From positions 434,001-498,000 of the forward strand of contig NW_025408668.1 of the NCBI RefSeq assembly GCF_020360975.1: a stretch of 64,000 nt of DNA, read 5' to 3'. Below are positions 50,634 through 63,171 of this stretch, one piece after another. Origin of the DNA: Hirsutella rhossiliensis (lineage: Eukaryota; Ascomycota; Sordariomycetes; Hypocreales; Ophiocordycipitaceae). Positions within the stretch are counted from its first letter, which is position 1. Each line of letters opens with the position of its first letter. A program made the position numbers and the translations under genes. Under the pieces are notes generated by a model. That model was not told the origin of the DNA and ran no database searches. It was given only the letters and a program-made list of their open reading frames with translations.

Positions 50634-51798
50634 TAATCTACTCAAGCACGCACGATGGAAATCTCCACGTTTTCCACTCCTTGTCCAAGCATGGTCTACG
50701 GATCCTGGCACTTGTCAAGACCAGGACGCTCATTCACGGTTACTGCCTAGTAGGCAGTCACGACTAGTGTCCAAAGCCCAAGATCCGTTTTGAGACAGTC
50801 TAGCCTGCAGTCGCCCGCAGATAGGTAATATGCTAGACAAGCTGTTTCTTCGATAGTAGTAACTAATTTACAGGCGCACGTGCCCGGCAATTAGTTCCAC
50901 ATAAGTTGTTGAGGTTAGCTCTACCGGTAGATGCGTGACCAGTAGCGGCAACAATGGCTGCCAGTCACCAATCTCATCGTCCTCGAATTCTCTGCCAAGT
51001 CATCCTTCTAGGTGCTTTTTGCGCATTGTTGCGAGAAAGAGACATTCTCAATATCACTGTCGTCCACATCTGGATGAATTCAGGCTGGTGCCCTCTCGAC
51101 TAGCGAGGTTCAGTGTACCGATTGTGGCCAATAATTGTGACCGCTCGCAGCCCCAGTCTGGGGCAGTGATCTTATTGGATTGGATTGGAGCTGGATCGAG
51201 CCTCGCTCCAATCCAGTCTAGAGACAAACGGGATCCAACTGTAAAACGAAGGCGAGCTTCGTGTCATTTCTGTGGCGGGAACCCCGCCATGACGACCACA
51301 TTTAGGCTTATGTTACTCCGTACATGCCAACCCGTGGCATGTCCCACTTTATTTACGGTGGGTGCGAGCTCGCGAGGTTAGTTGAACAGGGACGTCCTGG
51401 CCGAGCTCCGCACCCACACGTCTTTGCACGTTCATAGCCAATTTGCTCGTCATCCTCCGTAAAGGAGGGGATGAATTTGATCTGTCACCAGTACCGACCA
51501 AAAACTGTGAGATTGTTAGAGATTTAATGGTGTTGCACCAAAAGAGACTCATACCCCAATATGGCCTACCTATCTGCTGCCTGCCGTAGCCGACGACGAA
51601 AGGTGTGCACAGGTAGTGAAAGGGGGCTTATAGCATGATGTGTCACATGCGTGAAGATCAATGTACTTGAAGCAGGTGGGGCTGGAGATTCTACGTCAAA
51701 AGACAAGACATATCTTGAGGAGCTATTGACTTCAAAATCTGAGTGTCCATCGAAGACATCGAGCATTTAAACGACTCAAACCCCGACAAAAGTTGCAG
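50634..51798. other. Region without recognised gene
   Basis: A frame of 148 codons (50935-51381, +) and shorter ones are open but show no known motif. Small inverted repeats occur at 51179-51213 (TGGATTGGAGC/GCTCCAATCCA) and around 51357-51411 (GGGTGCGAGCTCG with a GAGCTCCGCACCC partner). It may be the interior of the Helitron-like element or unrelated DNA. Confidence 0.35.
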
Positions 51799-52070
51799 CT
51801 ATCGCACGGAGGATGAGCAAGTGGGCATAAAGATCAGGGACTGGAAGACTCTTGATTCTGCTATCTAAGGTGGGAAAGAGGCGAGATCTTTATAGACTGC
51901 CTGAATATGAGAATGGAAGGGAATGGTAGTGAATGGAAGCATCTGATCGGATCATCTGGAAGCCACTGATGCGTTGATGATGCCTCCTAGAAGTTTCTGT
52001 GGGGAAATGTGGAAACGGACTGTGCGAATAGGGGGTCAGACTGTTGGAGGCTGATATCCTATGTGTGACA
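51799..52070 (-). repeat. 272-bp dispersed repeat, LTR-like, copy 2
   Basis: Inverted copy of 28024-28295 with the same two ends and about one visible substitution. It cuts the unknown reading frame on its right. Confidence 0.75.
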
Positions 52071-52359
52071 GACCGTTATTGGTGTACCCGACCCAGCCCT
52101 TAACTAGGGATTCGGGTAGGAATTGCTGGAAAAGTAACAGCGGCGTTGGTGGCAGCTGTTGGGGCTGTGGCTCGCGCTCAGGGACGTGAAAAGGACGAAT
52201 TCGGGGCCCCGTTCGCTCGGGGTCAAATTGGGGGCGGACTGTGCTGTCAATTGGCTGCTCGCGCTGACAGTGGTCGAGCCGCACATATAGGGTCTGTTCG
52301 AAGCTATTCACAGCAGGAATAGCTGCCTGCGAAGCTTGTGGATCTTGTTGCGAAGCCAT
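52071..52359 (-). pseudogene. Unknown Pro/Gln-rich reading frame, truncated by the 272-bp repeat
   Basis: ATG at 52359 gives MASQQDPQASQAAIPAVNSF, then a polar Pro/Gln-rich sequence ending KGWVGYTNNGL, where the repeat starts. No family is recognised. It could be the N-terminus of a gag-like protein. Confidence 0.3.
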
Positions 52360-52512
52360 AGAGCTTAATTTGAATGCGCTGCTAGCAAAATTGACTGGTG
52401 AAGGTTTTGCTGATGCTGCTAGCCCCTGACATGTAGCTACGTATTGTGGGTCTCGTGACCTAGGGGAGGTCTTCGGGCACCCAAAGGGATACATCAGGCA
52501 ACATATATACAC

Positions 52513-52979
52513 ATCCTACTATCAGACTTGTCGTGACCCGAACGATTCGATTAAGACGTGGTACCTAAACTTAAGGATCAAGCCCAAGGCTCCAGGCAAG
52601 AAATCATAGAAATCTTCAAAGTACCATAACGCGGTTATGGTAACAAACAAGCCCACGCACAGCTTATGAAAACAGGACGAAGCAGGTCCTGTCAATCATC
52701 TGTTAAGGCCGGCCCAGCCCACAAGGGCGAATGTCCACCACTTAGATGCAGCATCTCTGGCCGCTTCGGCAGGGGCGAGGGTTGTCATAAAAGACTGGCC
52801 TAAAGCCACGAGGACAATTGCGGCCACGCGCAACACATCTGACACCCCGGGAGCCCGCCTGGTCTCCACAAGATATCGCCGAGCCGCCTGAGTGCTGTTG
52901 TTAGTTGAGAGAAAGACCGATGTTATGAACGAGACAAACCGCAGACGGAAAGGCTGGAGATGATTAGTGACAAATAATA
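52513..52979. other. Spacer, nothing recognised
   Basis: No gene or repeat I can support. Confidence 0.35.
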
Positions 52980-55092
52980 AGGGATTTTCCGATGATCTGC
53001 CGGATCTGGTGATCTGCCGGATTGCGGCGACTTCGCACGCTCAACATCAATCGACAATAGCTCAACAACAACGGTGCCAATTGACGTATCCTTTGATTTC
53101 CTGAATCATCAGAAGCAGTGAAAGTCTGGCATATATTTAGAACTTTTATCTAGGGGCAATGCGCTGCGGTGCTGACATCAAACCAAGCAACGGCCAAAAT
53201 AGGATGCCGACAGATTGTGTAAGTCATTTCAGCCAATACAGCAAAAACAGAACATTATTGGCTTTCATCGTAGGCTTTAATCATGTGGGATTCTCCCATT
53301 CTATCCATAGTGCAGAACTTGGCTCAGGATACTGCAAAAATGGGGTTGGAAGGGCGAGCTGGATAACTTCATTCTACGCACCCGTAATGAGCCAGATTGA
53401 ACGTGATTCGACGGTACAAGCATCTTCTGAAAAGAACCTATCTATGCATCTGAATGTAAGGTTTATTTTTAGCTTGAAATTCAGTGCGCGAGGCTCCGCT
53501 TTCACACCTGACAAGGAAAGACGTGCACGAAAATTGAGAAATTCGACACCCTACCCTAAAACACGTATAACATGGATGAAATGGGCTTTCTATTCCTTAT
53601 GAGCATTTGAACGAACAGGGTATTCCTCTTATTATAAGAAAACAAGGCAAAATTGCTCGGCGTATTAAAATGGCAACCCATCCTCCCTTACGTTCAAGAT
53701 GTGCGTCAGTCAAGAGATGGCATCGCTGCCCCATTTCTCATCCACCAAGACAAGCCAGCACAAACTCTGACTTTGGTTCGTGAAACGTGAATCAAGTCGT
53801 CAATAAATATTTTTAACACGTCAAAAACGAGGTGGACGAATCACAATATTGAAATGAGCAGCTCACCGGTACGTTCGACCGGTTTACCAGGGTGAAAGCT
53901 CGAAACGGTTGTGCTTATCGCCTTTTGGTTCCCGATGGCCACTTAACCATTTTAGTATCGAATTTATGGAGTGGTGTGACCGGCACCGAGTGATCGTTGT
54001 GGTGTTTCCCCCTCAATCCATTCATCGGCTGCAACCCTTGATGTATCGTTATTCAGCCTCTCTCAACAGCGTATACGCATGATCTTATCCAGTACACAGA
54101 CAAATCAAAAAGGTTCATTGGATTGCTGAAATCGAAGATCTAGACTGTGTTTTGGAACGCATTTCAGGAAGTAGTCGAGAAGTCCTCTGTTGATGCTGGC
54201 CGCAACAGCCGAAGGCTGAGCAGCACCCTCGGGAGCCCTCAATATGAGTTTTAAGTGCTTGATATGAGAGTTAAAGTATGCAGAGAACAAGTAGTCACAA
54301 GAACCAGCGCAGGCAGACCGGTAAGGCTTCAAAAGATGATCTCTTCTGCTGTACAGATTCTAGTGCAGACGAGGTGTTTAGCTCTAAAATTGTGGCTCAA
54401 GCTCGCCAAAAAATGACAGTGAAAGGACTCAAAAGAAAGAGGAGGCTCTGAAGAAGGAGGCCTGAAAGCTTCAGCGACAGCAGAAGGCAGCGGAGCAAAA
54501 GCTCTCGCTCTAGAGAAGAGGAAGCAATGAGAGGCGGAAATTGGGAGAAAACGACGGATGACGGAGGCCGTGAAGCAAAATAAGGAGATAAATTGGCATT
54601 ATTAACAAGAGCTGAAGATTTTGAAAGTGGAAAAGCCACAGAAAATGCAGAATGAGCGACGGGTGGCTTCTGAGGGTCGCGAGAGGAGTCAGGATGTTCA
54701 CGCTGCAAAAATTGTCACTCTTCCGTTCACACCAGAGCGGGCCATAGCATTGCAGGTACCAAACACACTATATAATAACGCAAATAATAAGGCAATGATA
54801 ACTTCAAACGACATATCCTGTCCTCAAAGGCCCTCTTTAGCTGTTGATAGTGATCGGGAGGCAATGGGTGCATTTCGGGGACTTGCGCGATCGGAGAGTA
54901 ACAGAAGACGACCTCGATGGCTGGATGACTTCAAAAAGATTGAGTGGCATCTTTGAGCATTATTAACTGCTCTTATAAGATTTTAGAACAATTCAAATAG
55001 TATTCGTGAAGTTATTCTCAGTTCTTTGCTGGAATGCAATGAGCCCAAAATCCGGCGAATCGCCAGATCCGGCAGATCACCGGAAAATCCCT
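52980..55092 (+). mobile_element. pogo transposon P4, complete at both ends
   Basis: The 2113-bp element has the 45-bp terminal repeats of the P3 family, TA duplications (52978-52979, 55093-55094) and no nested insertion. It is the empty-site reference that lets M2 be mapped in P3. The + strand transposase is a frame-broken relic: start-like VPIDVSFDFLNHQKQ, TWMKWAFYSL, FMEWCDRHR, FPPQSIHRLQPL and a charged C-terminal coiled coil. P3 and P4 differ mainly in homopolymer lengths. Confidence 0.9.
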
Positions 55093-55565
55093 TAGTGACA
55101 AAGTCGTTTGAGGCGAATGGATTGCTCACCCGAGAATGGTCAATACGATAGTGAACTTCATATTGAATCTTGATACTTCAATCTTTGCAATATTGTCGGC
55201 GAGAGGTTGTGGCAATCGATCCTGTTTGGTATCCAGTTCCGCTGCGAGGACCTGGCTTTATATATTCGTTTCAGCCCGATGTCCCGGCTGAGTATCTAAT
55301 TATCATCTGAGAAGAGGGAATGGTATCTGATTGGCCAGTTCAGGTTTTCCTGCTGGGTCAGTATGCTGATCCTAGAAGGCGAACCCTGCAGTCGACACAG
55401 GTAAACCGAATGAAGAAAAGACCTGTCTGTACTTAGTACGTAATGAATACGAGCTGTGACATGCTGCAAGCTGCATGCAACTGCAGACGACAGCCCCGTC
55501 TGACGCGGGGCATGATATGTTACTCTAACGCGCTTTACACGGTCAAAGTACAAGATCAACCACTA
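55093..55565. other. Spacer between P4 and P5
   Basis: No gene. A self-complementary stretch CTGCAAGCTGCATGCAACTGCAG-like (about 55462-55485) is present. Confidence 0.35.
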
Positions 55566-57687
55566 AGGGATTTCCCGGTGATCTGCCGGATCGGGTGATT
55601 CGCCGGGTTTTTTCTCCCTTGCATTCCAGTAAAGAACTGAGAATAACTCCACGAATACTATTTGAATTGTTCTAAAATCTCATAAGAGCAATTAATAATG
55701 CTCAAAGATTCCACTCAATATTTTTTGAAGTCATCCAGTCATCGAGGTCGTCTTCTGTTACTCTCCGATCGCGCAAGTCCCCGAAATGCACCCACTACCT
55801 TCCGATCACTATCAACAGCTAAAGAGGGCCTTTGAGGACAGGATATGTGGTTCGAAGTTATCATTGCCTTGTTATTTGCGTTATTATATAGTGGGCTTGG
55901 TACCTGCAATGCTATGGTCCGCTCTGGTGTGAACGGAAGAGTGACAATTTCTGCGGCGTGAGCATCCTGACTCCTCACGCAACCCTCAGAAGCCACCCGT
56001 CGCTCATTCTGCATTTTCTGGGGCTTTTCCATAGTCAAAGTCTTCAGCTCTTGTTAATAGTGCCAATTTATCTCCATATTTTGCTTCAAGGCCTCCGTCA
56101 TCCGTCGTTTTCTCCCAATTTCCGCCTCTCATTGCTTCCTCTTCTGTAGAGCGAAAGCTTTGATCCGCCGCCTTCTTCTGTTGCTGAAACCTTCAGGTCT
56201 CCTTCTTCAGAGCCTCTTCTTTTTTTTGGGGTCCTTAAGCTGTATTTATTTAGCGAGTTTGAGCCACTTTTGCAGAGCTAAACACCTCGTCTGCATTACA
56301 ATCTGTACAGCAGAAGAGATCATCTTTTGGAGCCTTACCGCCCTGCCTGCGCTGGTGCTTGTGACTACCTGTTCTTTTCTAACTTAAGCTCTCATATAAA
56401 TCACTTAAAACTCACATTGAGGGCTTTCGAGGGTGCTGCTCAGCCTTCGACTGTTGCGGCCAGCATCAACAGAGGTCTTCTCGACTACTTCCTGAAATGC
56501 GTTCCAAAACACAGTCTAGAGCTTCATTTTCAACGATTTAATTAACCTTTTTTATTTGTCTGTAAAATGAACAAGATTATACATATACGCTGCTGAGAGA
56601 GGCTGAATAACGATGCATCAAGGGTTGCAGCCGATGAGTGGAATGAGGAGGAAACACCGCAGCGATCATCCGGTGCCCGTCACACCACTCCATAAAATCC
56701 ATAATAAAATGTTTAAGTGGCCACAGGTAACGAAAGGCGAAAAGAACGACCGTTTCGAGCTTCGCCTTAGTAAACCGGTCCAACGTACTGACGAGCTGCT
56801 CCTTTCCAATATTGTGATTCATCCACCTCGTTTTTGACGTGTTAAAAATATTTATTGACGACTTGATTCACGTTTCACCAACCAAAAGTCCAGGGTTTGT
56901 GCTGGCTTGTCTTGGTGGATGAGAAATGGGGGCAGCGATGCCATCTCTTGACTGACGCACATCTTGAACGTAGTGGAGGATGGGTTGCCATTTTTTGATA
57001 CGCCGAGCAATTTTGCCTTGTTTTCTTATATTAAGAGGAATAAAATGTTCGTTCAAATGCTCGCAAGGAATAGAAAGCTCTTTTCATCCATGTTATACAT
57101 GTTTTAGGGCAGGGTGTCGAGTTTCTCAATTTTCGTGCGCGTCTTTCCTTGTCAGGTGTGAAAGGGGAGCCTCGCGCACTGAAGTTCAAGCTAAAAATAA
57201 ACCTTACATTCAGACGCATGGGTAGGTTCTTTTCAGAAGATGCTCGTACCGTCGAATCACGTTCAATCTGGCTCATTACGGGTGCGTAGAATGAGGTTAT
57301 CCAGGTCGCCCTTCCAACCCCCATTTTTGGCAGTATCCTGAGCCAAGTTCCGCACTATGGATATAATAGGGAGAATCCCACATGATTAAAGCCTAAGATG
57401 AAAGTCAATAATGTTCTGTTTTTGCTGTGTTGGCCGAAATGACTTACACAATCTGTCGGCATCCTATTTTGGCCGTTGCTTGGTTTGATGTCAGCACCGC
57501 AGCGCACTGCCCACTAGATAAAAGTTCTAAATATATCCTAGACTTTCACTGCTTCTGATAATTCAGGAACTCAAGTGATACGTCAATTGGCACCGTGGTT
57601 GTTGAGCTATCGTCGATTGATGTTGAGCGTGCGAAGTCGCCACAATCCGGCAAGTCGCCAGATCCGGCAGATCACCGGGAAATCCCT
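55566..57687 (-). mobile_element. pogo transposon P5, inverted relative to P4
   Basis: The 2122-bp element has terminal repeats AGGGATTTCCCGGTGATCTG and complement, with TA duplications (55564-55565, 57688-57689). Its - strand transposase relic matches P3 and P4 (MGVGRATWITSFYAPVMSQI; FMEWCDGHRMIAAVFPPHST; HRLQPL) with more substitutions, so P5 is an older or separate copy. Confidence 0.88.
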
Positions 57688-57689
57688 TA

Positions 57690-57902
57690 GCGCACCAGCC
57701 TCTGGTCCCCGACGACCCGAAAGTACTTGCCTGTTCCAGCATTCACCGGTGACGATCGTTTTCTTGGCGCTTATACAGCGAGACATGAATGCGGGGCTAG
57801 GGATATGAGCCAAGTCGGACTAGATGGCACTATTTTCTCATGTACCATTACACGGTTACCAAGAAGCCTCACCATCTTTTACCTTGACTACTGCCCGCCC
57901 TT
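57690..57902. other. Short spacer, possibly the 5' part of the R2-linked frame
   Basis: A + strand frame from 57727 (MPVPAFTGDDRFLGAYTARH) runs through this spacer into R2 and ends DYRLGQPYKGKRRARLEKTR...EYLD at 58014. It is unrecognised. Confidence 0.3.
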
Positions 57903-58346
57903 TAGTGGTAGTAATAGTAGTATTGATTACCGTCTGGGGCAGCCATATAAGGGCAAAAGACGTGCTAGGCTAGAGAAGACTAGATACATAGAATATCCCG
58001 AGTACCTGGACTAAGGGCCGGGTGTAGCACCTAACCACTCCATCTAGCAATTCTGAGGCTCGAAGGCCGGTCGGAAATTCGGGCCCTTCCTCGTCAGCGG
58101 TTCCAGGCACGGCAGTGAAAGAGTAATAGTAGTCAGTTTTGGCCGAGGCCAGGTGACTGAGAGAGACCACGAAGTCATGGGCCGGCCGCAAGCCCCTGAA
58201 GGCCTACGGGTAGAAAAAGAAAGGAAGTAGAGAGTGTAGGTATGTTAGTCGGGGGTTTGCCCTGGAGGGCGATTGTCTTCTCCCGCAGGAGTATTCGATC
58301 CGGGCCACTTCGTGGTCATGACAGTTGGCGAAGTCCCCGTGCCTAC
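57903..58346 (+). repeat. Dispersed repeat R2, copy B, cut by T1
   Basis: Same orientation as 13497-13960. It keeps GACGTGCTAGGCTAGAGAAG and GAAGTCATGGGCCGGCCGCA and stops at GTGCCTAC where T1 begins. Confidence 0.75.
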
Positions 58347-58348
58347 TA

Positions 58349-61016
58349 GGGGGGCCTCAAAGTCGGCCAATCCCCGTGACAGCTCCACAGTCACGGGGGG
58401 GCGGTTGACCTAGAAAAAGCTCGTTGACCTGGAAAAAAAGAAGTACATAAGAGCCCCGCCATTTTGCTAGAACTTAAAAGTACCTCTCTTCCCGCGATAA
58501 GTGCAACACATGTTCGCTTTATTGCAAGCTAGTCATAGCAATGCAAATGCATCACCATACTGCCTTTGAGGTGTTTTTGGTGTTTTGGCATCGAATTGAG
58601 CTCTATTCGATTTCTTCTTCCTTCCCAGCCTCGAGCGCGTCTTATGATTCCTCTTCATCGCATCTCGATGCCGTCAGCTTCCAAGGAAAGCGTCTGACGG
58701 CAAATAGCACGCTTATTTGCCTCCATCACCACTAATTCGGCTGCTTCCTTTACAATCTCGCGATCATAGTACTCCGGCCACATGATCGCCTTGCTTTGCC
58801 CTACGCCGCGGTTGTGTAGCTCGCGGAGAATCCTGTAGCTTGCGCACATCCACTCATTGCAATTGAGGTGTGCGCGCTTGTCGCCCTTGGCCCAGAGACC
58901 TCTGATGTCTCGAATCCTCGCCTCTGTGATGCTAATCCTGACGTTGAAGCGTACCTTGCGAAGCCAGCGGCGTATATAGCCAGCTTCGTCGCGAACCTCC
59001 TTATTCCTGACTCTCTGTGCCTCTTCTTGTGCCGCTTGTCTATTGTATTCGTCTCGGGCGACTCGAATTTAGCGTCACCGACGCTTAATGGGCCGTATCT
59101 CGCTACAATAGTTGTCTGTTGCTGGAGACTGGAGCGCTTGGCTTGTTTCTCTTTTATCTTCGTCATCTCGGCCGTTGCGGTGATGCCGTTGAGAGCGAGG
59201 GTTTTGTCGGCTTTCCGCGCCTTCTCATAGACATATGTGACGGAGGGAGTCAACGGCATGTGGGAGTCAACTGATGTGGCTAGACGAAGCTGTACGTAGG
59301 CGTGATACCTCTGAATCGTAGAGAGGTTGAGTCTCGGCGTTGAAACATTGTTCCAGTTGAATCGTTGAATCGAGGGCGGCGTGTGTGGCGATGGTGTTGA
59401 TGGTCTTGCTGCCTGAGGCCCGCCCTGAGGCTCGCTTTCGATCGAGCCCGGCAGGTCCTTAATAGCCACTTCTTCTGTGAGCGACGAGAGCGTGTCTTGA
59501 AGCTGAGAGAGCACGATCTCGGGACTGAATGGGAAGAGGCCACATTTCTGCCAAGATGAGAGAATTGTGTGCTTTTTGAAGGTGCGAGTGCGGACCTCTT
59601 GAAGATGATATAGAAAATCGGACTTGTTAAAGTCATATGCCCCGTCAGCAATCTCACGATGTAGAACTTGTTGATGCCAGTGTTTGTATGACCTAAAAAC
59701 GCCGACATCAAGAGGTTGAAGCTGATGTGTAAGATGGGGAGGCATTGGGAAGACCTTAATGTTGTGATCGAAGCAGAAGTGAACCATCTCTTCTGTATAG
59801 TGACCATCACAGCTATCCATAGTAGAAGCCGCTTCTGAAGTGGATCAACTGGTCTCGTGTGTTTCTCGAAGTGTCTGATCCATTCAATCGCGATGACATC
59901 GTTAATATACCCCTTTGGCTGGTTGAAATGATGGTATCGTCGTCAAGGCTGTTGCTAACCCAACGGGCAGGAATTTGGACCCCAGGAGTATCACAAACGA
60001 AGGAATGCAACTCCCAGCTGCAGAAATAGCCTCAATCGCTGTGACCGACACTGTATCGTGAGCGTCAGATAAAATAGGGGTATCAATCTCGCGGAAGGTC
60101 CAAATAAATGTGCCTTTATGTAGATATCCCACCATGAAGCCCGTCTCGTCGAAATTCCAGGTGTTCTTAGGAGAATATCGTCTTTCTCGATCGTTTGAGA
60201 CCAGCCGCGAAAAAAAGCCTCAACGTGGATGCGATCTTGCATAGCCTTCCGTTTGATGTCTCGCGCTGCTGCTCTTCGACGGTGGAAGAGTTCTCTATGC
60301 CGCTGTATAAAGCGCTTGGCCCAGGCTCGCGATGCTGTAGCTCCCACGCCCTTTGCCTTGAGAATGGCGTTGGCGTGTTGTTGGAGCGCACGACCCTGGA
60401 TGTGGTGCCCCTGTGTGATGCGGCGATGTGCCCAGCAAAATACCTCCTCTTCATCCGAGGGATCAAGCAGGGCACGGTTGCCCCCATTCTCGGCCGTTGA
60501 GTGATGCCCATTGACTCGATAATAGAGGCGCTTGTAGGGTACGCCAAGCGCCTTCGCCGCGGCCACAATTGAGCCGTAGAAGCCCTCGTAGTAGAGCTCT
60601 GCTCCTGCAATAAGTTCGCGTCTCGAGGTTTGCGGTTGTATGGCGCGAAAAGTTGGGTAAGCCGGTGGCAGAATCGATCCATTTTTGGACAGCTGACTCT
60701 TTAGCTTTTGAAGAAGCCATAGTCAAAGAATTGGCCTTCCCTCGATGACTATTGAGATAGTGACGTGGCGATAAAAATGTAGTGTTATGACGCCATCGTG
60801 AAATGGGTTCTGAATTATTGCCATAGGGGGGTATATGCGGGGTCGAATTGTAACTATGGTAGATATGATCTTAAACATGTCTACTTTTTATTGTATGATG
60901 CGTGCACACTAATTGAAGTACCCTGTTTTTTTCCAGGTCAACGAGCTTTTTCTAGATCAACCGCCCCCCCGTGACTGTGGAGCTGTCACGGGGATTGGCC
61001 GACTTTGAGGCCCCCC
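58349..61016 (-). mobile_element. pogo/Tc1-mariner-type element T1
   Basis: The 2668-bp element has about 92-bp terminal inverted repeats (GGGGGGCCTCAAAGTCGGCC...) that differ by about one base, and TA duplications (58347-58348, 61017-61018). The repeats include an inner palindrome CCCGTGAC...GTCACGGG around AGCTCCACA. Highly similar ends point to recent movement, but the - strand transposase is frame-broken. Confidence 0.92.
58801..60726 (-). pseudogene. T1 pogo-like transposase (frame-broken)
   Basis: From MTMASSKAKESAVQKWIDSA (60726) through frame changes it shows a helix-turn-helix (AAAKALGVPYKRLYYRVNGH), a CENP-B-like part (WAKRFIQRHRELFHRRRAAA), a DDE core (FDETGFMVGYLHKGTF; MDSCDGHYTEEMVHFCFDHN; HLTHQLQPLDVGVFRSYKHW) and WQKCGLFPFSPEIVLSQL. 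The C-terminal tail (to 58801) is Arg-rich. Frame changes lie near 60550, 60150 and 59830. The layout matches fungal pogo-like (jerky/tigger-like) transposases. Confidence 0.8.
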
Positions 61017-61160
61017 TAGTAACCACATCCCGCTCCGTGCTCTCCAGCTGAAGCCCAATATTTGCCCTTCATTTGCAATTATGTGAAGGGACCAATGTTT
61101 GTCACTACCGCGACTTCCAAGCCGTGCCCGACCCAGACAAGCTGTAACTCGAGGACAGTA

Positions 61161-62430
61161 TCAATCCCGTCTTGCAAGGATCGCCGGGTCCTGTTGGGCA
61201 CCTTGCAAGATTCGCCGCATGCGAACATATAGCCCAGGATCCTCTCGACCCTGCCACGGCTTATCCCCTGGAAAGAGTTCCCGTCGCAGCCGGTTTACCC
61301 ATTGAGCCAGAGGCTCGAAATAAGGGGTAAATGACTGGCCGACACGGTTGAGAAAATGCCGTTCATTGCCCACCAAGCCCGACTTGAGTTCTGCTAACTC
61401 TTCCACATCAACGTAGTTCCACTTGTCAAACCGACCAATCACCCTAGCATGTTCATCTGGTCCATTGTAATGAATACATACCCAAAAGAGCACCCAGAAA
61501 ACGACTCCAGGTCATGCATGAAGGAGTGCTGGTCGCCCAATAAAGCTCCTATAGCCATAAATGCTCTCGTACCAGTCATTCCTTTTGCTCCTGAGGCACC
61601 TTGTCGTTGTTCTCGTATAGCAAGGTCTAGATCAATCAAGAAAGCTTGCCACGAAGGGTTCTCATCATCTTCATTGATCATGAGGTTGTTGATGGAGATG
61701 TCCCTGTGGAGAAGGCCCGCCTCATGCAACGACTGGTGACCTTCAATGCAGCTCTCCAGCGCAGCGAGCAGCGCCGTGCGAGATTTTGCCTTGTAGATTG
61801 GCTTTCCAAAGTCACGAAGAATGACTCGCCGATGTACACGGTTTGGCAGGGCTCCGGTGCTTGCCTTGACTGGAGATATTGAACCGGATCTTTTGTTAGG
61901 CGGCAGAGCGGCATCGGTTTCGCTGGACGGTCGCTTCACACCAGCGCCGCTGCTTTGCCCTCTGCGTGACACACTTGACGCGCTCGTACCTGATGGCAAC
62001 ATCGCATGTCCTGATCGGTAATTTGTAGCTTTGGTGACGTCCAGTCTCTTTCGAACATTGTTTTGGATGTCGTCATCCGCACTGCGGACGCGTACAGTCT
62101 CGTGGTGGTAGTATCGGGCAACATTAATAACACCTTTCTCAGTCGCTTCTTGGACAAGTATACCCTCTTCGTCTCGGTCCGTGTACTGCCAGGAGTCCTT
62201 GATAACAAGCGGCGTCTGGGGGTCTTCTTTGCGATGTGCTTTCCAACAGGTTGTCGCCCGACCGGCAATGCACCGCGCTCGCTTCATAACATCATCAATG
62301 ATGAGACGCTCTGTTTTGTCGTTTCGTTCGATCTCGATATACTGCTGGCCGCCGGATGTTATAATGGTGGGATCAAAACCAAGCATCTCCTTATTCATTC
62401 GCAGAAATCCCAGGATTGTCGTCGCAAACT
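61161..62430 (-). pseudogene. FunK1-type fungal protein kinase fragment
   Basis: The frame from about 62430 gives FLRMNKEMLGFDPTI and TERLIIDDVMKRARCIAGRA, then a Ser/Pro-rich linker. The kinase core follows: LRDFGKPIYKAKSR, LHEAGLLHRDISINNLMINE (catalytic HRD with Asn) and AFLIDLDLAIRE (DFG equivalent, as in FunK1). A single-base frame break near 61500 (SFSGCSF in one frame, VLFWVCIHYNG in the next) separates the C-terminal lobe, which ends QDPAILARRD at 61161. FunK1 kinases are a large, fungus-specific family, often near transposons. The N-terminus is missing at a junction with a helicase fragment. Confidence 0.82.
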
Positions 62431-63106
62431 GTAGCGCACCATACCATCGGACAAGGCGACGACTCTGCCTGCAAAGTCCCCGGCGTCTTCTTCTACGCCC
62501 AGGGCATGCCCGTGGTTGTGAACAAGAACATCTACACTGGCCTGAAGGTGGTGAATGGGGCTGACTTTACTGCCGTGGACGTGATAATCGATCCCAATCA
62601 CCCGGGATACTGCTTGGCAGATGACGTGACCATCCACTTCGGGCCACCGCTCGGCATTCTTCTGCAGTCCGAGGAGACGAAGACCTTGGCGATACCGTCC
62701 CTCCCGGTGGGGACAGTACTTATCCGGCCCATGTCGCATACACTTGATTCGACTAACTCACTTCAAGTTCTTATCCGCAAGATGCACGCGACGTGGACTG
62801 CCCGCTGTACCAGCGTTCGTTCTCACTGATTACAAAGCCCAGGGTAAAACATTCGTCGAAGTACTGTTGGAGCTGCGTGGAAATCGTGTGACCAATGGTG
62901 AACCCTCCAAGTGCGATTTTACGAGCCTCTATGTGCAACTATCCAGGTGCACCTCGCTTCGGGGCATCAAGCTTCTTAATCCCGTGAGACACCATGACTT
63001 CATTGGCAATGGGCTCGATCAGGCCATTCTTGATGGAATGCAGAGACTCAAGAACTTGGCCGCGGAAACAAGACGGTTATACAAGGACCAAGGTTTCGAA
63101 AAGTAG
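62431..63106 (+). pseudogene. C-terminal fragment of a Pif1-like helicase
   Basis: Open + frames read HHTIGQGDDSACKVPGVFFY, PVVVNKNIYTGLKVVNGADF and, after a frame change near 62815, PAFVLTDYKAQGKTFVEVLLELRG and FTSLYVQLSRCTSLRGIKLL. These equal the late helicase motifs (TDYKAQGKT; LYVQLSRC). The ATPase half is absent at the junction with the kinase fragment. It is a different lineage from the helicase at 50000. Confidence 0.72.
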
Positions 63107-63171
63107 TGCTAGTATACTAACCATCCTTATAGTTTGACCTTTCGCACGTCGTAACGCGGCACGTAGACGTC

